This document shows, one piece after another, positions 53,761 through 62,756 of a stretch of DNA of 64,000 nt (within the stretch, counting starts at the first letter, position 1; every line of letters starts with the position of its first letter). The stretch spans positions 124,001 through 188,000 of the forward strand of contig CAJTDQ010000004.1 in NCBI GenBank assembly GCA_910574895.1. The letters run 5' to 3'. Both the position numbers and the translations under genes were made by a program. Origin of the DNA: Eubacteriaceae bacterium. Lineage in GTDB: Bacteria; Bacillota; Clostridia; Lachnospirales; Lachnospiraceae. Under the pieces are notes generated by a model that saw nothing but the letters and a program-made list of their open reading frames with translations, was not told where the DNA came from and did no database searches.

Positions 53761-54327
53761 ATGGAAAATTTAGAAAAGACAGATAGAAGAATCAGGAGAA
53801 CAAAAAAAGCAATCAAAGAGGCGTTGATTGAAGTGTTAAAAAAGAAAAATGTGGAAAATGTTACCATTAAAGAATTAGCAGACAAAGCAGATATTACGAG
53901 AGCTACATTTTATCAGTATTACAGGGACCCGGTAGACACACTAGAGCAGCTTCAGAAGGAAATATGTGCAGATTTGCAGAAAATTGTAGAAAAGACAGAA
54001 GGTGGAGATGCGGCAGGTTTTTTTGCACTTCTATTTCAATATTTTTATGAAGATAAAACAAAGGCAGATATTTTATCGTTTAGTATGCAGAATCAGACCG
54101 GATATGAAAAGTTGGGTCAGTATATACATAATAAATATATGCTCAGATGGAAGGATAAGTATATAGATAAGAGTCTGAAACAATACGAATATTATCGTTA
54201 TTATATTGTTTTCGGCTGTATTGCAGTAGTGGAAAACTGGGTCAGAGACGGAATGAAAGAGACACCGGAAGAAATGACGGAGATTGCAGTGAGTCTGCTG
54301 CCAAAACAGAAAATGTATTTGAAGTAG
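53761..54327 (+). CDS. TetR/AcrR family transcriptional regulator
   Basis: 188 residues. N-terminal HTH: RRTKKAIKEALIEVLKKKNV, VTIKELADKADITRATFYQYYRDP; C-terminal ligand domain all-helical. TetR proteins next to fab operons can control fatty-acid synthesis, and the gene directly follows the fab operon in the same direction but has its own promoter and terminator; control of fab or of iorAB is inference. ATG at 53761 is preferred for its GGAG at proper distance; a TTG at 53731 and an ATG at 53743 are alternatives. Confidence 0.9.
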   Translation: MENLEKTDRRIRRTKKAIKEALIEVLKKKNVENVTIKELADKADITRATFYQYYRDPVDTLEQLQKEICADLQKIVEKTEGGDAAGFFALLFQYFYEDKTKADILSFSMQNQTGYEKLGQYIHNKYMLRWKDKYIDKSLKQYEYYRYYIVFGCIAVVENWVRDGMKETPEEMTEIAVSLLPKQKMYLK

Positions 54328-54355
54328 AGAACGGGAATAGCTGCCCGTTCTTTTA
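54328..54355 (+). terminator. tetR terminator
   Basis: AGAACGGG (54328-54335) / CCCGTTCT (54344-54351), 8-nt loop, then TTTT. Confidence 0.82.
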
Positions 54356-54405
54356 TTGACTAAAAACATACAATAATTTATAATACTTTTTATGACAATA
54401 AAGTG
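54356..54405 (+). promoter_or_regulatory. iorAB promoter
   Basis: TTGACT (54356-54361), 17-bp spacer, TATAAT (54379-54384). Downstream ACTTT (54385-54389) and AAAGT (54400-54404) form a loose dyad reminiscent of the motif at 40227 and 57995. The -35 overlaps the end of the tetR terminator. Confidence 0.6.
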
Positions 54406-54503
54406 CTGATTTTCGATAAAATCTGCGTGGAAAGATATGGTTTTTCCAACATAGAATATTAGAAATCAGTAATTGAAATATTTATGAGAGGCAGGAAACA
54501 GAT

Positions 54504-56249
54504 TTGAGTAAACAAACGATTATGCTGGGCAATGAAGCCATAGCAAGAGGTGCTTACGAAGCAGGGGTTAAAGTGACATCTGCATATCCGGGAACACCGA
54601 GTACAGAAGTAAGCGAAAACGTAGTGAAATATGATGGCGTTTATGCAGAGTGGGCGCCAAATGAAAAAGTTGCAGCAGAAGTGGCGATTGGTGCATCTAT
54701 GGCAGGAAGTCGCTCTATGTGCATGATGAAGATGGTAGGTCTCAATGTAGCTGCTGACCCACTTTATTCAGATGCTTATATTGGAGTCAATGGTGGTTTG
54801 GTAGTAGTTGTGGCAGATGACCCGGGTATTTACAGTTCACAGAATGAACAGGATACAAGAATGGTAGGCCGTGCCGCTATGATACCGGTTATTGAACCAT
54901 CAGACAGCGAGGAGGCAAGAGTATTTACAAAGAGAGCTTTTGAGTTGTCAGAGGAATACGACACTCCTGTTATTTTAAGAACAACGACAAGACTCGCACA
55001 TTCGCAAGGGTTGGTAAATCTCGAAGACAGAGTAGAGATAGAAGATAAACCTTATGAGAGAAATATCCAGAAGAATGTTATGATGCCGGTAAATGCGATT
55101 ACAGCGCATAAAAAAGTAGAAGCGCGAATGAACAGAATGGCAGAAGACGCAGATACTTTAGATATTAATAAGGTAGAATATAATGATACAAGCATCGGAA
55201 TTATTACTAGTGGTATTCCATATCAGTATGTCAAGGAAGTATTGCCAAATGCATCAGTATTAAAACTTGGTCTGGTACACCCTTTGGCAAAAGGGCTTAT
55301 TCAAGAATTTGCAAGTAAAGTAGACAGATTGATTATCGTCGAAGAATTAGAACCTGTTATTGAAGAGCAGGTAAAGGCAATGGGCATTGCATGTGAAGGA
55401 AAGAATTTATTCACAATTCAGGGTGAATACAGTGCAAATATGCTGAGAGAAAAGATTCTCGGCGAAAAGGTTAACATAAAACAACCTGCACAGGCACCGG
55501 CAAGACCACCAATTTTGTGTCCGGGCTGTCCTCACAGAAGTACATATTCCGTACTAAAGAAATTGAGAATTCATGCAGCAGGCGATATTGGATGCTATAC
55601 ATTAGGGGCAGTAAACCCATTAGGCGTGGTTGATACAACACTTTGTATGGGTTCTAGTATTTCCACTCTTCATGGAATGGAAAAAGCAAAAGGCAAGGAA
55701 TATATTAAAAATTGGGTAGCTGTAATTGGTGACAGTACATTCCTTCATACAGGTGTAAATTCCCTTATGAATATGGTATATAACAAATCAACTGGTACTG
55801 TGATTATCCTTGACAATTCAACGACAGGTATGACAGGTCATCAGGATCATCCGGCGACTGGAAAGACATTATCCGGTGAGGCAGCATATCAGGTAGACTT
55901 GGTTGATTTATGTAAGGCATTAGGTGTACAGCATGTAGAGGTTGTCGATGCTTTTGATGTGGACAGACTGACAAAGGTTGTAAAAGAAGAAGTGGCACGT
56001 GACGAGGTTTCTGTTATTATTTCCCAGTCTCCTTGTGCATTATTAAAATCCTTTGTTCCAAAGGGTAAGTGCTATACAATTCCTGAAAAATGTGTGAAGT
56101 GTGGACAGTGTCTGGTTCCGGGATGTCCGGCAATGACAAAGAATGCAGATGGAACAGTGGCAATTGATGAAACAATGTGTAATGGCTGTGGACTTTGCAT
56201 GAGCAATTGCAAGTTCGGTGCGATTGAATTGAAAAAGAAGGGAGAATAA
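54504..56249 (+). CDS. iorA: Indolepyruvate:ferredoxin oxidoreductase, alpha subunit
   Basis: 581 residues. Thiamine-PP enzyme that decarboxylates aryl pyruvates (from Trp, Phe, Tyr) to aryl-acetyl-CoA, reducing ferredoxin. N-terminal pyrimidine-binding domain (VTSAYPGTPSTEVSEN, YAEWAPNEKVAAEVAIGASM), TPP domain (CPGCPHRSTYSVLKKL, AAGDIGCYTLGA, GDSTFLHTGV, ILDNSTTGMTGHQDHP) and two C-terminal [4Fe-4S] motifs CVKCGQCLVPGCP and CNGCGLCMSNC. TTG start with a modest CAGGAAA upstream. Coupled to iorB. Confidence 0.95.
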   Translation: MSKQTIMLGNEAIARGAYEAGVKVTSAYPGTPSTEVSENVVKYDGVYAEWAPNEKVAAEVAIGASMAGSRSMCMMKMVGLNVAADPLYSDAYIGVNGGLVVVVADDPGIYSSQNEQDTRMVGRAAMIPVIEPSDSEEARVFTKRAFELSEEYDTPVILRTTTRLAHSQGLVNLEDRVEIEDKPYERNIQKNVMMPVNAITAHKKVEARMNRMAEDADTLDINKVEYNDTSIGIITSGIPYQYVKEVLPNASVLKLGLVHPLAKGLIQEFASKVDRLIIVEELEPVIEEQVKAMGIACEGKNLFTIQGEYSANMLREKILGEKVNIKQPAQAPARPPILCPGCPHRSTYSVLKKLRIHAAGDIGCYTLGAVNPLGVVDTTLCMGSSISTLHGMEKAKGKEYIKNWVAVIGDSTFLHTGVNSLMNMVYNKSTGTVIILDNSTTGMTGHQDHPATGKTLSGEAAYQVDLVDLCKALGVQHVEVVDAFDVDRLTKVVKEEVARDEVSVIISQSPCALLKSFVPKGKCYTIPEKCVKCGQCLVPGCPAMTKNADGTVAIDETMCNGCGLCMSNCKFGAIELKKKGE

Positions 56250-56251
56250 TC

Positions 56252-56827
56252 ATGGCAGAGACAAAAAATATTATGATTGTAGGCGTTGGCGGTCAGGGTA
56301 CTCTCCTTACAAGTAGAATATTAGGCGGTATCACTGTTGCAGCAGGATATGATGTAAAATTATCAGAAGTCCATGGTATGGCACAGCGTGGCGGCAGCGT
56401 TGTTACTTATGTCAGATATGGCGAGAAAGTGGCAGAGCCGATTGTTGAACCGGGTACAGCAGATGTGTTGATTGCATTTGAGAGATTAGAGGCATTACGT
56501 TATGCACATTTCTTAAAGGAAGATGGTGTCATTATCGTGAATGATCAGAGAATTGACCCGATGCCGGTAGTGACAGGTGCGGCAGAATATCCAAAAGGTA
56601 TTATTGAATCCCTGTCAGAGCAGTATAAGGTAATATCTGTAGATGCTCAGGCAGAGGCACTTGCCATGGGAAATTCAAGAGTATTTAATGTGATTATTCT
56701 TGGAATTGCAGCGAAACATATGGATTTTCCAAAGGAGCAGTGGATAGAGGTAATTAAGAACACCGTTCCACCAAAGACAATTGATATCAATGTGGCGGCG
56801 TTTGAGCGTGGCTATGAAATAGCATAG
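56252..56827 (+). CDS. iorB: Indolepyruvate:ferredoxin oxidoreductase, beta subunit
   Basis: 191 residues, gamma-type 2-oxoacid:ferredoxin oxidoreductase subunit: IMIVGVGGQGTLLTSRILGG, SEVHGMAQRGGSVVTYVRYG, VDVLIAFERLEALRY-like block and NSRVFNVIILGIAAKH. Partner of IorA, starting 2 bases after its stop with AAGGGAG upstream. The pair makes aryl-acetyl-CoA and reduced ferredoxin from amino-acid fermentation; the acyl-CoA ligase downstream could run the products back to acids or activate them. Confidence 0.95.
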   Translation: MAETKNIMIVGVGGQGTLLTSRILGGITVAAGYDVKLSEVHGMAQRGGSVVTYVRYGEKVAEPIVEPGTADVLIAFERLEALRYAHFLKEDGVIIVNDQRIDPMPVVTGAAEYPKGIIESLSEQYKVISVDAQAEALAMGNSRVFNVIILGIAAKHMDFPKEQWIEVIKNTVPPKTIDINVAAFERGYEIA

Positions 56828-56829
56828 AA

Positions 56830-56861
56830 AAAAGGAGTCATCTTCAGTGGTGACTCCTTTT
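56830..56861 (+). terminator. iorAB terminator
   Basis: AAAAGGAGTCA (56830-56840) / TGACTCCTTTT (56851-56861), 10-nt loop; perfect 11-bp stem. Confidence 0.88.
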
Positions 56862-57000
56862 CAAATTTTCAGTCTGGTAGGTGTTGTATCCTTCATAATG
56901 ATAACTTGCATCAATACCTTTCATATAGACTTCTCTGTCATTAATATCATATTGTGTGGGTAATAACTACTTGATATACTATATAGAAGCGAATATTAGG
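56862..57000 (-). pseudogene. Possible decayed coding remnant (minus strand)
   Basis: Read leftward, about 40 codons are open between stops and give a protein-like string (DINDREVYMKGIDASYHYEGY...TENLK) that runs into the iorAB terminator. No start, no SD and no recognised family. It may be the tail of a lost gene. Little can be said. Confidence 0.25.
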
Positions 57001-57109
57001 CGAAAATGCAAAAGTTTCTATGAAAAATGTGGGAAAATACAAAAGTTCCTATCAGAAACGTATGCCGGTAAGGCTTTTGATGAAAATATTTGGAAAGAAG
57101 GAAAATCAA

Positions 57110-57952
57110 ATGATAATAGATATTCATACACATACATTTCCGGAAAAAATTGCAGAGAGTGCAATAGCCCATATGGAAAAGGATATTGTAAAGGGACAGG
57201 GGTTTAAGGTAAAGTGTGCCAGAATCCCGACTTACCAGGGACTGTCTGACAGTACGAAGAATGCGGGGATGGATTTGTCAGTAGTGTGTCCTGTCGCAAC
57301 GAATGTGAATCAACCGGAAAAGATTAACAGATTGTCAGCAAAATTAAATGAAAAAATGGACGAGTCAAGGATTTTTAACTTTGGGGCGATTCATCCGGAT
57401 TGTGAAAACTATAAAGAGATTATTAATGACATTGTTGCAATGGAATTAAAAGGAATAAAGATACATCCTGATTATCAGCATACATTTTTTAATGATGACA
57501 AATACCTTTATATTTTGGATTATGCGGCGAATAAAGGGCTTGGAATTATTGTTCATGCGGGAGAGGATGTAGGACTTCCGGATACGATACACTGTACGCC
57601 GGATATGGTATTGGATTTATGGAAACATATTCAGCCGGAAAAACTGATTCTGGCTCATATGGGAGGCTGGAGAATGTGGGATGAGGTAGAAGATAAAATC
57701 ATAGGTTTACCTTTATATTTGGATACAGCAGTTGTCCTGAACAGAAAGTTCCCTGTTAAGTTAGAAAATGAACAGTTTGTCAGAATGGTAAAAAATCATG
57801 GAGTTGACAGGATTTTATACGGAACAGACAGTCCGTGGTACGACCAGACACAGGCACTGGAAGATTTTCAACAATCAGGGCTTTCAGATAATGATAAAAG
57901 ATTAATATTAGGTGAAAATGCCAATCGTATTTTTGGATTTATAAAAAAATAG
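57110..57952 (+). CDS. Amidohydrolase-2 family metal-dependent hydrolase
   Basis: 280 residues. TIM-barrel amidohydrolase (ACMSD-like PF04909): metal ligands in IIDIHTHTFPEKI, MELKGIKIHPDYQHTFF, IIVHAGEDVGLP, LILAHMGGWRMW and catalytic Asp in ILYGTDSPWYDQ. Substrate unknown; relatives decarboxylate or hydrolyse aromatic or small carboxylates, which would fit the neighbouring iorAB and ligase genes. ATG at 57110 is chosen because GAAGGAA precedes it; an in-frame ATG at 57020 would add a 30-residue tail unlike the family. Confidence 0.87.
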   Translation: MIIDIHTHTFPEKIAESAIAHMEKDIVKGQGFKVKCARIPTYQGLSDSTKNAGMDLSVVCPVATNVNQPEKINRLSAKLNEKMDESRIFNFGAIHPDCENYKEIINDIVAMELKGIKIHPDYQHTFFNDDKYLYILDYAANKGLGIIVHAGEDVGLPDTIHCTPDMVLDLWKHIQPEKLILAHMGGWRMWDEVEDKIIGLPLYLDTAVVLNRKFPVKLENEQFVRMVKNHGVDRILYGTDSPWYDQTQALEDFQQSGLSDNDKRLILGENANRIFGFIKK

Positions 57953-57957
57953 CATTG

Positions 57958-58004
57958 TTGACTTATTACACCATATTTTTTATAATAGTTTATAACTTTA
58001 AAGT
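57958..58004 (+). promoter_or_regulatory. Acyl-CoA ligase promoter with ACTTTAAAGT palindrome
   Basis: TTGACT (57958-57963), 17-bp spacer, TATAAT (57981-57986). The perfect palindrome ACTTTAAAGT (57995-58004) lies at the expected transcription start and its surroundings resemble those at 40218-40258 (TTTATnACTTTAAAG, then GACGAA). Confidence 0.68.
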
Positions 58005-58075
58005 GACGAAGTAAAAATGTACATAGATACAATTTTTAATAGGAACTGATTATAAACAAGGAAGAAGGATAAAAA

Positions 58076-59710
58076 ATGCCAATTACAGAGATATTAGAAA
58101 AAAATGCCAGAGAGTTTGCAGAGGATGTGGCACTGGTAGAGATTAACCCGGATATACAGGAAAAGAAAAGAGTGACATGGCGTGAGTACGAGTTGATTCA
58201 GCCGGATGTAAACCAGCAGTATCGTAGAGAGATTACATGGCATGTATTTAATGAAAAAGCAAATCGTGTAGCCAATTTATTGTTAAGCCGTGGAATTCAG
58301 AGAGGTGACAAAGTAGCGATACTGATGATGAACTGTCTGGAATGGCTTCCAATTTATTTTGGAATTTTAAAGACGGGTGCTCTTGCAGTGCCAATGAATT
58401 TCCGTTTTGATGAGCAGGAAATTAAGTATTGCCTAGAACTTTCAGAGTCGGACGTTCTTTTCTTTGGACCGGAGTTTATCGGTCGTTTAGAAAAAATCGT
58501 TGATGAGATAGATGAGAAGAGAATTTTATTTTATGTAGGAGGAGATTGTCCTACATTTGCAGAAGATTATAATGATTTGGTAAATAACTGTTCTTCTCTT
58601 TCCCCAGAAATATTATTGACAGATAAGGATAATGCAGCAATTTATTTTTCATCAGGTACAACGGGATTTCCAAAGGCGATTCTACATAACCATGAGAGCC
58701 TGATGCATGCTGCAAAGGTTGAACAGAATCATCATGGACAGACAAAGGATGATGTATTCTTATGCATTCCGCCATTATATCATACAGGGGCGAAAATGCA
58801 CTGGTTTGGAAGTTTCCTTACAGGCGGTAAGGCAGTACTGTTAAAAGGTGTTACGCCAAAGACGATTATGGAAACAGTGTCTAATGAGCATTGTAGTATT
58901 GTGTGGCTGCTTGTTCCTTGGGCACAGGATATTTTACTGGCTCTTGACCGGGGCGATATCAAAATGGAAGATTATGAGTTAGAGCAGTGGAGACTGATGC
59001 ATATTGGTGCACAGCCGGTTCCACAGAGTTTAATAAAACGTTGGAAAGAATATTTTCCAAAGCATCAGTATGACACTAATTATGGTCTCAGTGAATCTAT
59101 AGGGCCTGGTTGTGTTCATCTGGGTGTGGAAAATATACATAAAGTAGGAGCAATTGGTGTACCTGGTTATGGATGGGAAGCTAAGATTGTAGATCCTGAC
59201 GGCAATGAGGTAACACAGGGGGATGTTGGTGAATTAATTGTCAAAGGACCGGGTGTAATGACTTGTTATTATAATGACGAGGAAGCAACAAGAGAGAGCC
59301 TGAAAGATGGATGGCTTTATACCGGAGATATGGCAGAAAAGGATGAAGATGGATTTATCTATCTGGTAGACAGGAAGAAAGATGTTATTATCAGTGGTGG
59401 TGAAAATATTTATCCTGTTCAGATTGAGAATTTCTTAAGTAAATATCCAAAGATTAAGGATGTGGCTGTAATTGGTCTGGCAGATGAAAGACTTGGCGAA
59501 ATCTCAGCTGCCATCATTGAGTTAAATCCGGATACAGAATGCAGTGAGGAAGAAATTAATGAGTTCTGCAAAGAACTTCCTAGATATAAGAGACCTAGAA
59601 AGGTGATTTTCGCAGAGGTTCCAAGAAATGCCACAGGAAAGATTGAAAAGCCGAGATTGAGAGAGATTTATCATAGTAAGAATCTGGTAGATGCACAGAA
59701 TAGAGGATAA
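58076..59710 (+). CDS. AMP-forming acyl-CoA ligase (ANL superfamily)
   Basis: 544 residues. P-loop-like AIYFSSGTTGFPKAILHNH (AMP-binding signature), MHIGAQPVPQSLIKRW, TNYGLSESIGPGCVHL, GWLYTGDMAEKDEDGFIYLVDRKKDVIISG, and catalytic Lys in PRNATGKIEKPRL. Activates a carboxylate as acyl-AMP and then acyl-CoA; aryl or fatty acids are plausible. Soluble. AGGAAGAAGGA precedes the ATG. It has its own regulated promoter. The stop codon directly touches a foldback repeat. Confidence 0.94.
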   Translation: MPITEILEKNAREFAEDVALVEINPDIQEKKRVTWREYELIQPDVNQQYRREITWHVFNEKANRVANLLLSRGIQRGDKVAILMMNCLEWLPIYFGILKTGALAVPMNFRFDEQEIKYCLELSESDVLFFGPEFIGRLEKIVDEIDEKRILFYVGGDCPTFAEDYNDLVNNCSSLSPEILLTDKDNAAIYFSSGTTGFPKAILHNHESLMHAAKVEQNHHGQTKDDVFLCIPPLYHTGAKMHWFGSFLTGGKAVLLKGVTPKTIMETVSNEHCSIVWLLVPWAQDILLALDRGDIKMEDYELEQWRLMHIGAQPVPQSLIKRWKEYFPKHQYDTNYGLSESIGPGCVHLGVENIHKVGAIGVPGYGWEAKIVDPDGNEVTQGDVGELIVKGPGVMTCYYNDEEATRESLKDGWLYTGDMAEKDEDGFIYLVDRKKDVIISGGENIYPVQIENFLSKYPKIKDVAVIGLADERLGEISAAIIELNPDTECSEEEINEFCKELPRYKRPRKVIFAEVPRNATGKIEKPRLREIYHSKNLVDAQNRG

Positions 59711-59905
59711 AAGGATACACTTGGAAACTGAATTTCATAAACATTTGTAGATATAAAAAAGAAGTAAATAATTTAAAACATCGGATACAACTACGGAGGA
59801 GAATTCTTTAAATGAATTCTCCTCCGTGAATCCTTAAAATTTGATTCGGAAATCAAATTTTAGTTTTAATTATTCACTTCTTTTTTTATACAAATTTTAT
59901 AAAAA
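59707..59905. repeat. Foldback element R3, partial relative of R1
   Basis: The left end ATAAAAGGATACAC starts in the ligase stop codon; the ~48 bases from 59707 match the R1 right arm (complement of 42978-43030) with only a few differences, including AATTTCATAAACATTTGTAGATATAAAAA. The right arm (59854-59905) pairs with 59738-59778 but lacks the outer ~30 bp. Inside: perfect 14-bp hairpin ACGGAGGAGAATTC/GAATTCTCCTCCGT (59793-59827) and 12-bp hairpin TAAAATTTGATT/AATCAAATTTTA (59835-59862). It differs from R1 in the hairpins and lacks the shared half-sites. Confidence 0.8.
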
Positions 59906-59957
59906 TATGATTAATTGTGAAATAAATGTGAAATAATCTTCGTATAACAATATAGTG

Positions 59958-59986
59958 TTGACAAAGAAAAGGCATTGTGATAGAAA
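59958..59986 (+). promoter_or_regulatory. Promoter of the YfhO-like gene
   Basis: TTGACA (59958-59963), 17-bp spacer, TAGAAA (59981-59986), about 28 bp before the chosen ATG. An upstream in-frame GTG (59955) would start within the promoter. Confidence 0.5.
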
Positions 59987-60014
59987 AGTGATGAAAGGTA
60001 GGAAAAGCACTAGT

Positions 60015-62678
60015 ATGAAAGAACGAAAGATTAACACAAGAAGAAAGAAAATTTGTATATTTATAGTAGTTTATACTGCATTATTTGCCTGTCTGGCTTT
60101 ATGGTTAGACAGTATTTTTGCGGCTGCAGGCAGAACATTTATATGGAAGGTAGATGGCTTGTCACAGCATATTGTGGCATTAAAGTATATTAGAAATGCA
60201 TTAATAACATTCTTTACGACCGGAAAGTTTGCTATGGTAGATTATACAATCGGACAGGGATTTGATGTGATTGGAACACTTAATTATTATGGGTTTGGAG
60301 ATCCAATCACATTATTAACAGTATTTTTTCCGGAAAACTCTTTGGAAAGAATGTATGAAGTCTTAATATTTGTGAGAATGTATTTGAGTGGAATCAGTGT
60401 GGCATATTTGTGTAAGACTTTGGGGAAGACAAAACTGAGTGCTGTAATACCGGCATCACTTTTATATGCTTTTTGTGCATTTTCATTAATTGGCGGAATC
60501 AGACATCCGATGTTTTTCTGTGGAATAATGTATCTTCCGTTGCTAATTGCCGGTGTAGAGAAAGTAATAAAAGATAAGAAAATAGGTACATTAGTTATTG
60601 TTGTTGCATTGTCTTTTTCCAGCAACTATTACTTTATGTATATGAATACAGTAATTGCAGCAATTTATTTTTTTATAAGACAGATAGGTACATACAGATC
60701 AGAAGGAGTGAAAAAGTTCTTTTTACGTGCAGGGAAAATTATTTTGTCCTATATATGGGGAGTCGCATTGTCAGCGGTAATATTATTTCCGGCAGTATAT
60801 GCATTTTTAAGTAATGCAAGAACCAGTGCGGAATTGGCTCAGCCACCAATATTGTTTAACAGTGAATATTACAGTTCTTTACTAAAAAGCCTGGCAGTTC
60901 CTTATACAGATTTTAATAACTGGGCAGTACCCGGAATCGGAATTTTAGGAGTATTTGCATTATGTGTATTAATTGCACGTTGGAAAAAGACAGACAGAAA
61001 ACTTTTGTTAGGATTTGCAGTATTGCTTTTGATGATGGTATTTCCGTATGTTGGAAAAGTAATGAATGGATTTTCCTACTCCACAATGCGTTTTAGTTAT
61101 GCTATGGCATTACTCCTAGTTATGATGTTTGTGTATGCAATAGATGACTTAAAAGATGTTAAAAGAGTGAATATGTATATAGCAGTTATACTATTGGCTG
61201 CAATATGTGGTTATCTTATATATGATGCAGAAAGGCAGTACAATGCACAAATGTTTTATGTTGCAGCGATGTTGGGTTTTGTGTGCGTTGGGGTAACTGT
61301 TTCCTATCTTGTATACAGACAAAAGAAGTATGGAAAATATATTTTATATCTTTTGTCTTTAACAGCATTGGTAAATATAGCTTTTAACTGTCATTCTATA
61401 TTCGATAAAGGACAAAATTTCCGGTGCTGGGATTATGTTCAGAGAGGATATCTCAAAGGAGACATGGGTCCACGTTCGGCACAGATGATGAAGTCAGTGG
61501 GTGATAATTCTTTTTATCGTATAGAAAGAGAGAGGGATATAAAAAATAAATCTATGTTTTTTGGATTTCAACAGACATGTTTTTACTGGAGTGTTGTTCC
61601 TTCAGGGATGACGGATTTGTTTGTTTCTACGTGTATTTCTGATTATTACAAAACTTATGTAATGAAGAGTCTGGAGAGAAGAACCGGATTATTATCTCTT
61701 GCAAGTGTGAAATATTATGTAAACTATGAGCAGGATGCACCTTTTGGTTTCTACAAAATTAAAGAAAAAACAATAGATGGAAAAAAAGTCTATTTATATG
61801 CAAACGCATGTCATTTACCATTAGGTATTACTTATTCATCATATATGACCAGAGAACAGTATGATAAGTTAAATCCTGTAGAGAGAGAACAGGCATTATT
61901 AACCAGTGCAGTAGTAGATCAAAAGGTAGATGGTATTGAAAATAACAGTACGGTTTCAGGTGCTAAAATTATTCCGGTTAGCGTAAGGAAAAAGAAAAAT
62001 ATAAAGATAAAAAACTTTAAAATGAAATCAAAAAGAGGTGCTGTCGTAAAATATCAGTTTGATGGCGAACCGGACAGCCAGACATATATTGTATTTAAAA
62101 ATATACGTTCAAAAGATTCTGATGTAGACAGGACATCTGCGTTATATAAGGGGAAATATGGAACCGGACATATGAGGGTTATTGGAGATTATGCAGGAAG
62201 TTATTTTCATAAAGATGGAAGTGTATTAAATCTTGGATATTCCAAAGAGTCCCAAAAAGAGTTCAAATTAAGATTTAAAAAGAAAAGACGATATACATTT
62301 GATGGAGCTTATGCAGTTTCAGTTCCGATTTCCAAATATTTAGAAAACATTAAAAATTTAAAGAAAAACACATTGGAAAATGTAAAAATAAATAATAATC
62401 TGATTACAGGAACGATTCAGGCGGACAAAGACGAAATACTACAGATATCTGTTCCATACAGTAAAGGATATACTGTGTATGTAGATGGTAAAAAAACAGA
62501 TAGTTTTTCTTCCAGTGTGGCATATTTAGGGGTAAAAATAGCAAAAGGAAATCATACTGTCAGAATAGAGTATACTTCACCATTTATCAAATTAGGTTTT
62601 GTGGTGACCGTAATATCATTATTACTATTTATTGTGTATTTAATTCTTGGCAGAAAGTTGGAAAAATTTACGTTATAG
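60015..62678 (+). CDS. YfhO-like multi-pass membrane protein
   Basis: 887 residues; a dozen or more membrane helices in the first ~500 residues, a ~330-residue extracytoplasmic domain and a C-terminal helix (LGFVVTVISLLLFIVYLIL). N-terminal KVDGLSQHIVALKYIRNAL and YTIGQGFDVIGTLNYYGFGDPI match the YfhO family (GT-C-like proteins implicated in glycosylating lipoteichoic acid). A C-terminal YSKGYTVYVDGKKTDSFSS...YLGVKIAKGNHTVRIEY block is typical. ATG at 60015 is chosen over earlier in-frame starts that lie in or at the promoter; AGGTAGG is about 12 bases upstream. Donor and acceptor unknown. Confidence 0.88.
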   Translation: MKERKINTRRKKICIFIVVYTALFACLALWLDSIFAAAGRTFIWKVDGLSQHIVALKYIRNALITFFTTGKFAMVDYTIGQGFDVIGTLNYYGFGDPITLLTVFFPENSLERMYEVLIFVRMYLSGISVAYLCKTLGKTKLSAVIPASLLYAFCAFSLIGGIRHPMFFCGIMYLPLLIAGVEKVIKDKKIGTLVIVVALSFSSNYYFMYMNTVIAAIYFFIRQIGTYRSEGVKKFFLRAGKIILSYIWGVALSAVILFPAVYAFLSNARTSAELAQPPILFNSEYYSSLLKSLAVPYTDFNNWAVPGIGILGVFALCVLIARWKKTDRKLLLGFAVLLLMMVFPYVGKVMNGFSYSTMRFSYAMALLLVMMFVYAIDDLKDVKRVNMYIAVILLAAICGYLIYDAERQYNAQMFYVAAMLGFVCVGVTVSYLVYRQKKYGKYILYLLSLTALVNIAFNCHSIFDKGQNFRCWDYVQRGYLKGDMGPRSAQMMKSVGDNSFYRIERERDIKNKSMFFGFQQTCFYWSVVPSGMTDLFVSTCISDYYKTYVMKSLERRTGLLSLASVKYYVNYEQDAPFGFYKIKEKTIDGKKVYLYANACHLPLGITYSSYMTREQYDKLNPVEREQALLTSAVVDQKVDGIENNSTVSGAKIIPVSVRKKKNIKIKNFKMKSKRGAVVKYQFDGEPDSQTYIVFKNIRSKDSDVDRTSALYKGKYGTGHMRVIGDYAGSYFHKDGSVLNLGYSKESQKEFKLRFKKKRRYTFDGAYAVSVPISKYLENIKNLKKNTLENVKINNNLITGTIQADKDEILQISVPYSKGYTVYVDGKKTDSFSSSVAYLGVKIAKGNHTVRIEYTSPFIKLGFVVTVISLLLFIVYLILGRKLEKFTL

Positions 62679-62694
62679 ATTCTATTCTCTGAAC

Positions 62695-62723
62695 TTGACA
62701 ATAAGATAAATGTTTTATATATT
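62695..62723 (+). promoter_or_regulatory. potA promoter
   Basis: TTGACA (62695-62700), 17-bp spacer, TATATT (62718-62723); GGAG is 8 bases before the potA ATG. Confidence 0.65.
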
Positions 62724-62756
62724 TATGCTGACTCTTTGTTATGATCGGAGAAGAAT

